Part shown: one piece after another, positions 59,641 to 64,000 of the stretch
Layout of the letters: each line of letters opens with the position of its first letter
Position numbering within the stretch: position 1 is the stretch's first letter
DNA from: Leucobacter sp042726155
Lineage (GTDB): Bacteria > Actinomycetota > Actinomycetes > Actinomycetales > Microbacteriaceae
NCBI RefSeq assembly: GCF_042726155.1
Contig: NZ_JBHXHV010000001.1
Location: 62,001-126,000, forward strand
Length of the DNA: 64,000 nucleotides
Direction: 5' to 3'
The notes under the pieces: generated by a model
The model's database searches: none
What the model was told of the DNA's origin: nothing
The model's input: the letters and a program-made list of their open reading frames with translations, nothing else
Position numbers and translations under genes: made by a program

Positions 59641-61191
59641 ATGCGCACCAAAGCATCCACGAACGTCGCGGACTCGCCCGCAGCCGACTCACCAACCGCC
59701 GACTCCACCACCACCGCCAAAACAACCGCGACCATCACGGCAAACACCACCACCGACACCAACACCAACACGGCCGACACCAACACCGACACCGCCGCGG
59801 CAAAAAACCGCTGGTTCCTCTCTTCCGCCCCGATCTTCAGCGCGCTCGTGCACCTGTGCGTGCCGATGGCTGCCGCGATGGTGGTGAGCGCCGTCTACAA
59901 CGTCATCAACTCGGCGTTCATCGGGTCACAGCACGACACGTCGCTCCTCGCAGCGATCACTTTCGGCACACCGCTACTCGGTCTGATCATGGCCGTCGGC
60001 GGCGTATTCGGGGTCGGCGGCAGTTCGCTGATCTCACGCACGCTCGGCGCCGCCGAACACGATCCAGCGCGTGCAGCTGACATCAAACGCATCGCCTCGT
60101 TCGCCCTCTGGGGCGCGATCGCGGTCGGCGCGGTGCTTGCAGTGCTCGGGCTGATCCTGCTCGATCCCCTGGTCGCGTTGCTCGGCGCCGACGCCGCGGC
60201 CGTTTCGGCGACGAGCGCGTATGTCGGGGTGATGCTCGCGTTCGTGCCGGTGCTCGCTGCCGCATTCACGCTCGAACAGATCGTGCGATCCGAGGGCGCC
60301 GCGCGCCAGGCGATGATCGGCCTGATGCTCTCCGTCGCCGGAAACCTCGTGTTCGACGTACTGTTCATCCTCGTGCTGCACTGGGGAGTTGCCGGCGCAG
60401 CCCTCGCCATCGGTCTCGGAAACGCAATCAGCATCGCATACTGGCTCGTGTGGCTGCAGCGCAACAGCGAACACGTCAGCTTCGCGCCGCGCTGGTTCAC
60501 GCTGCGCCCCGAGATTATGAAGCAGGTGTTCGGTATTGGCGCGGGCGAGCTGTTGCAGGCCGGCTTCATCATCGTCACGACGCTCGTGCTCAACAACCTC
60601 GCGAGCGCTTACGGCGACAACGCTCTGGCAGCCATGGGTGTCGCGGTGCGCATCGCTCAGGTCCCGGAATTCCTCGTCATGGGCGTGACCATCGGCGTGC
60701 TGCCGCTGCTCGCCTACGCTTTCGGAAAGGGGGACGCCGCACGCCTCAACGCGGCGCTTCGCGGTGCGGCAATCGCCGTCGGCGCGATCGTACTGGTCTT
60801 CTCGGGAACTGTGTTTATCTTCCGCGAGCAGGTGTTCGGGGTGTTCTCCGCCGATCACTCGGTGCTCGCCATTGGCGTGGTGATCCTGACGGCACAGCTT
60901 GTCGCGACGATTGTGAACGGGTTCACCGGCCTCATCGTCTCGCTCTTCCAGGCGACCGGCCTCGTCGCCCCCGCGATGGGCATGTCACTCGCGCAGGGTG
61001 TGCTGTTCATCCCGATTGTGATCCTCGGAAACCTGTGGTTCGGCCTCGCCGGCATCGTCTGGGCGCTCACCGGCACCGAGGTGCTCGTGTTCCTCGCTGG
61101 GATCACGCTGTGGCTCGCGAGCAGGCGCCGGATCGCGCGCGGCCTGGGTGCAGCCACCTCTCAACAGGCGCTCGAACCCCTCGCTTCCTAG
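59641..61191 (+). CDS. MATE family multidrug efflux protein
   Basis: A 516-residue exporter with 12 helices in two homologous halves. Features include MAAAMVVSAVYNVINSAFIG near residue 80, GVFGVGGSSLISRTLG near 122 and, in the second half, GELLQAGFIIVTTLVLNNLA near 303. A polar 55-residue N-terminal extension, rich in Thr, Asn, Asp and Ala (DTNTNTADTNTDT), is unusual for the family and is encoded by ACC/AAC-type repeats. ACGGAG precedes the ATG. Likely under the MarR gene upstream; substrate unknown. Confidence 0.9.
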   Translation: MRTKASTNVADSPAADSPTADSTTTAKTTATITANTTTDTNTNTADTNTDTAAAKNRWFLSSAPIFSALVHLCVPMAAAMVVSAVYNVINSAFIGSQHDTSLLAAITFGTPLLGLIMAVGGVFGVGGSSLISRTLGAAEHDPARAADIKRIASFALWGAIAVGAVLAVLGLILLDPLVALLGADAAAVSATSAYVGVMLAFVPVLAAAFTLEQIVRSEGAARQAMIGLMLSVAGNLVFDVLFILVLHWGVAGAALAIGLGNAISIAYWLVWLQRNSEHVSFAPRWFTLRPEIMKQVFGIGAGELLQAGFIIVTTLVLNNLASAYGDNALAAMGVAVRIAQVPEFLVMGVTIGVLPLLAYAFGKGDAARLNAALRGAAIAVGAIVLVFSGTVFIFREQVFGVFSADHSVLAIGVVILTAQLVATIVNGFTGLIVSLFQATGLVAPAMGMSLAQGVLFIPIVILGNLWFGLAGIVWALTGTEVLVFLAGITLWLASRRRIARGLGAATSQQALEPLAS

Positions 61192-61224
61192 CGTCGCGGG
61201 ATCCCGCGCTGCCCCGCGCGCATC

Positions 61225-61344
61225 GCCGAGCCCCGCGCGCATCGCCAAGCCCCTCGCACATCGCCGAGCCCCTTGCGCGTCGCCGAACCCCTCCCAGAAA
61301 TGCGCCGTCTCGGGAGGGGCTCGGCGTTTTGGGAGGGGCTCGGC
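61225..61344. repeat. 19-bp tandem units with hairpin (element D)
   Basis: Units GCCGAGCCCCGCGCGCATC (61225), GCCAAGCCCCTCGCACATC (61244), GCCGAGCCCCTTGCGCGTC (61263) and GCCGAACCCCTCCC (61282) are in 19-bp register. The last pairs with GGGAGGGGCTCGGC (61312-61325) around a loop with AAATGCGCCGTCTC. A second inverted copy is at 61331-61344. It lies between convergent genes. Confidence 0.9.
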
Positions 61345-61403
61345 CGGGCCAGCGGGCGCTCACCGCGGCAGCGCCGGCAGGGGGCGCCGAGCCGGGCGGG
61401 CGG

Positions 61404-62723
61404 TTAGGCGCCCGGCGCGGTGAACGCCTGGCGCACCTCGGCGTGCGGGAGCGCGTAGCTGGCGTGGCCGTCACGGCCGACCATGTCCTCTGCAGCTACG
61501 AGGGCGTTGATCACCGCCTCTTCTGTCGCCTCTACGACGGCGGCGTACAGGGCGTCGATCGCTCCCCAGCTGACGTGCTCGAGCGATTCAACGGTGCCCG
61601 CTGGTACGCCCATCCGCGAGGCGAGGCCGCCCGCGTTAGCCGTCGAGAATGCCAGAAAGATGTCGCCGGAGAAGTGGCTGCCCGTCGTTCCTGTCCGCGC
61701 AAGACCGAGCGGGACGCGGCGGGCGAGGGCGCGGCACTGGTCCGGGAGCAACGGCGCATCTGTCGCCACCACAACGATCACGCTGCCGGCCCCCGGCACG
61801 GCGGGGCCCCCGGCACCACCGGCACCACCGGCACCACCGGCACCACCGGCACGACCGGCACCACCGGCAGCCGCACTGCCGCCACCGGCAGCCGCACCGC
61901 CACCAGCACCAGCACCAGCACGCCCAGCCTCCGCGACCTCACGCTCGAACCAATCGCTCGTCTCCATGGGGCGGGGAGCCGCCGAATCGCGGCCCAGCGG
62001 GCGGCCGAACACGCGCAGTTCGCTGCGCGATCCGAAATTCGCTTGCAGCAGCACCCCTACCGTCCAAAATTGCTCACCCGCGCGCACCCGCCGCGAGGCA
62101 GTGCCGGTGCCGCCCTTGAACCCGTAGCAATTCATGCCGGTGCCGCCACCGACGTTGCCCTCGGCAATGGGACCGGGGGCTGCGGCGTCGAGCGCGGCGC
62201 GCGCGTGCTCAGGCAGCACCGAGTCGGCATTGATTGAGTTGAGATATCCGTCCCAGGTTTCGCCGACGACGGGCAGCATCCACTGGGCGGCGGTCGCTGG
62301 GCTGCGGTCGGCGAGCCACTGGTCGACGCCCCGGTGCACCGCCCCGACGGCGTGTGAATTCGTGATCGTGATCGGGGTCTGCAGCTGGCCCGACTCCTCG
62401 ATCCAGCTGCGACCGGTCAGTTCACCATTGCCGTTCAGCACGGCAATGCCGGCGGCGCACGGCGATCCAGCGCGATCTGCCCCGCGAGGCAGAATCGCCG
62501 TCACCCCGGTGCGCACCGTCTCCGGCGCATCAGCGATCAGGGTCGTATAGCCGACTTCGAGGCCGGGCACGTCCGTGATGGCGTTCCACGGCCCGGGTTC
62601 GCCATCGAACGGCACTCCCAGATCACGGGCGCGCGGGCGCTGGGCGGCGGCGGCGGCGGCAGCGGCGCCGCTCACACCCTCACCAGCAGCACCCTCTCGG
62701 AATTCAGATTCAGCAGCGTTCAC
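61404..62723 (-). CDS. P1 family (DmpA/BapA-type) aminopeptidase
   Basis: A 439-residue self-processing N-terminal-nucleophile hydrolase. The body has DVPGLEVGYTTLI near residue 50, ILPRGADRAGSPCAAGIAVLNGNGELTG near 76 and EGNVGGGTGMNCYGFKGGTGTASR near 186. The autoprocessing step should fall between Gly313 and Ser314 in PGAGSVIVVVATDAPLLPDQ. Directly before it is an unusual Gly/Ala-rich linker of about 45 residues encoded by 9-bp repeats. GTG 62723 overlaps the TetR stop (GTGA). Such enzymes release N-terminal amino acids from small peptides or beta-peptides. Confidence 0.9.
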   Translation of the reverse strand: MNAAESEFREGAAGEGVSGAAAAAAAAQRPRARDLGVPFDGEPGPWNAITDVPGLEVGYTTLIADAPETVRTGVTAILPRGADRAGSPCAAGIAVLNGNGELTGRSWIEESGQLQTPITITNSHAVGAVHRGVDQWLADRSPATAAQWMLPVVGETWDGYLNSINADSVLPEHARAALDAAAPGPIAEGNVGGGTGMNCYGFKGGTGTASRRVRAGEQFWTVGVLLQANFGSRSELRVFGRPLGRDSAAPRPMETSDWFEREVAEAGRAGAGAGGGAAAGGGSAAAGGAGRAGGAGGAGGAGGAGGPAVPGAGSVIVVVATDAPLLPDQCRALARRVPLGLARTGTTGSHFSGDIFLAFSTANAGGLASRMGVPAGTVESLEHVSWGAIDALYAAVVEATEEAVINALVAAEDMVGRDGHASYALPHAEVRQAFTAPGA

Positions 62724-63349
62724 GTGAGTTCCTCGATCGTCGGTTCCGTTGGGGCTTCGATCAACCGGCACCCGAGCGCGATCTCGGCGAACTGCAGCGT
62801 ATTGCGCAGGTAGCGGTCGCGCTGCCAGTTGTCGGGGTCGAGCAGGTACAGGTCGTACGCATCCTCAAGCGCGACGAGATTCGCGGCGATCGCGCTCACC
62901 TCCATGCGCGGCGTGAACGCACCGAGGGCAGACCCCACCTCGATCACGGTGGTGTACAGCGCGACCTGACGTTCGAGCAGCACCGTCATGTCGCGGCGAA
63001 AGCGCGCCTGATCTCGCACGACCGCGGATGCCTCGTAGACGACGCGCAGGTCATCGCTGATGTGCTCGGGAATGCCCGCCTCGATGGTCGCCCTGAGGCG
63101 TGACACCGGATCAGTGTGCGCCTCGGCGAGCGAGCGCCGGTTGTCAATGAACTCCTCGATCGCGCCGCGCACGGCTGCCTCGACGAGCTGATCGAAGCTC
63201 TCGAAGTGGTAGAGCACGCTGCCCGCGCTCACCTCGGCCCGTTCGGCGACAGCGCGCACGCTGACCCCCGAGAGGCCGCGCTCGCTGATGACACTGGCCG
63301 TTGCCTCGAGCAAATCGCGTCGGCGCTGTGCGCTCTTCGCTGCGGCCAT
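62720..63349 (-). CDS. TetR family regulator
   Basis: A 209-residue TetR protein. The DNA-binding helices (about 10-55) contain LLEATASVISERGLSGVSVRAVAERAEVSAGSVLYHFESFDQLVEAAV. A helical ligand domain follows, with VALEDAYDLYLLDPDNWQRDRYLRNTLQFAEI near the end as in BetI-like members. Its ATG overlaps the permease stop by one base and its stop overlaps the peptidase start, so permease, regulator and peptidase are co-transcribed. It probably controls this peptide/amino-acid catabolic unit. Confidence 0.92.
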   Translation of the reverse strand: MAAAKSAQRRRDLLEATASVISERGLSGVSVRAVAERAEVSAGSVLYHFESFDQLVEAAVRGAIEEFIDNRRSLAEAHTDPVSRLRATIEAGIPEHISDDLRVVYEASAVVRDQARFRRDMTVLLERQVALYTTVIEVGSALGAFTPRMEVSAIAANLVALEDAYDLYLLDPDNWQRDRYLRNTLQFAEIALGCRLIEAPTEPTIEELT

Positions 63350-64000
63350 CAGTCGGTCTCCGTTTCTTCAGCGGGAATCACGCGCACCGACTGCGTCAGC
63401 GCCGCGTACTTCTCCGGCGAACGCCGTTTCATCACCATAGCGACAACCACTCCGGCGAGAAACACGATCGGCACGCAGGCGAGCATGATCCCGTTCGCCG
63501 GCCCCGTGACGCCCGACACCAGATCGAAGTGGGTCGCGATGACGATAAAAGCGGTGAGCAAACCAATGGCGCCCAGGATCGGCGCGACGACGACCTGCCA
63601 GACGCCGTGCCCCCGGCGATCCTTCCAGAAGAACCCGACGACCGAGATCGCCGCGACGCCCTGCGAGAAGACCAGCCCGGCGACGCCGATCGCGTAGCTC
63701 CAGAGCCCAATTCCGAGGAACGGGTCAGCGCCCGAGACAATCGCCACCAGCATCGCCACGACGCTGATGGCGGTCAAGGTGAGGCTTGCGATGTACGGCG
63801 AGCGCATGCGCGGGTGCGTGCGTGCGAGCGGCGCAGGCAGCAGGCGCTCGCGGCCGAGCGAGAACAGGTAGCGCGAGCACGCGTTGTGAAACGCCAGCGT
63901 GCACGCGAAGAAGCTCGTCACAATGAGCACCTCCATCACCACACCGGCCCACGCGCCGAGAGCGTTCTGGCCCGCGATGAACGTCATCTCCTCAAAGTTC
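63349..64000 (-). CDS. APC-family amino-acid permease (5' end beyond window)
   Basis: About 217 C-terminal residues are visible; the gene runs off the right edge and the reading frame stays open. Six hydrophobic helices are seen. FHNACSRYLFSLGRERLLPAPLARTHPRMRSPYIASL near the start of the visible part is the conserved loop of APC/GABA-type permeases. The C-terminal tail after the last helix is short and polar. It is the first known gene of the unit permease, TetR, P1 aminopeptidase and likely imports the amino acid, amide or small peptide that the peptidase handles. Confidence 0.9.
   Translation of the reverse strand, partial: NFEEMTFIAGQNALGAWAGVVMEVLIVTSFFACTLAFHNACSRYLFSLGRERLLPAPLARTHPRMRSPYIASLTLTAISVVAMLVAIVSGADPFLGIGLWSYAIGVAGLVFSQGVAAISVVGFFWKDRRGHGVWQVVVAPILGAIGLLTAFIVIATHFDLVSGVTGPANGIMLACVPIVFLAGVVVAMVMKRRSPEKYAALTQSVRVIPAEETETD

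Noticed and set aside
62049..62070. Further copy of the GGGTGAGC palindrome (AATTGCTCACCCGC) inside the P1 peptidase gene
   Set aside because: Only one short arm, no inverted partner, and it encodes the conserved GEQFWTVG segment; treated as chance.
60450..62237. 595-residue plus-strand frame across the MATE end, repeat element D and antisense of the peptidase
   Set aside because: Spans two unrelated genes and a repeat; composition is Arg/Ala/Gly-rich and the repeat period would be translated out of phase.

Overview
The window is about 64 kb of high-GC DNA with strong G/C third-position codon bias, sortase-type and lipoprotein surface proteins, many FCD-type GntR, TetR and MarR regulators, a MarP-type protease and a SigK/RskA pair. 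This fits an actinobacterium, most likely Microbacteriaceae (Leucobacter-like). The taxon is inferred from gene content; no rRNA or other marker is present. Ten Ns at 40780-40789, flanked by long G/C homopolymers, mark an assembly gap. No CRISPR array, insertion sequence, prophage or rRNA was seen. One tRNA-like sequence is present at 39269-39339.

Left part (1-23.5 kb): an oligopeptide/nickel-type ABC transporter (binding protein, DppB and DppC; DppC runs off the edge) lies with a CodA-like amidohydrolase, opposite a divergent GntR regulator and an MFS carrier. Next come a SCO4848-like small membrane protein, TagD, a secreted M14 carboxypeptidase with a sortase-like tail, a polar amino-acid ABC operon, a MalT/LuxR-type regulator with a membrane methyltransferase, and an iron-siderophore ABC operon (ATPase, lipoprotein, fused double permease) behind a DtxR-like box. 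An alpha/beta hydrolase overlaps the end of the permease.

Middle (23.5-45.4 kb): an OmpR-type two-component system; succinate-semialdehyde dehydrogenase; a CcdA/DsbA-like thiol-redox pair; a GntR regulator; two CNNM/CBS (CorC-HlyC) membrane proteins; then dipZ-sigK-rskA facing a fasciclin lipoprotein gene. This resembles the mycobacterial SigK/Mpt70-Mpt83 regulon, and both sides carry the same promoter pattern. A quinone-oxidoreductase-like gene with its TetR regulator, a D-cysteine desulfhydrase-like enzyme, a luciferase-like oxidoreductase, a Pr6Pr membrane protein and a copper module (copZ-copA with a CsoR-type operator inside the promoter) follow.

Right part (45.4-64 kb): the most unusual operon is 45.5-52.2 kb. 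A TrpA-like TIM-barrel lyase without TrpB is followed by a UTRA GntR regulator, an Rbs-type sugar ABC transporter and an FGGY kinase, all behind a promoter with a perfect 14-bp palindrome at the predicted start site. I suggest it imports a polyol or sugar conjugate, phosphorylates it, and splits it by retro-aldol cleavage. A MarP-like protease, another luciferase-like enzyme, TetR and MarR regulators, MFS and MATE exporters, an aldo/keto reductase and a DmpA-type aminopeptidase with TetR and an APC permease complete the window.

The intergenic DNA holds several unexplained palindromic repeat families. The clearest has 19-bp units beginning GCCGARCCCC that lead into a hairpin whose loop carries ATGCG or a close variant. 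Five loci share this layout (about 6.7, 22.9, 53.6, 58.4 and 61.3 kb). Two other families sit at 27.6/32.8 kb and at 36.3 kb.
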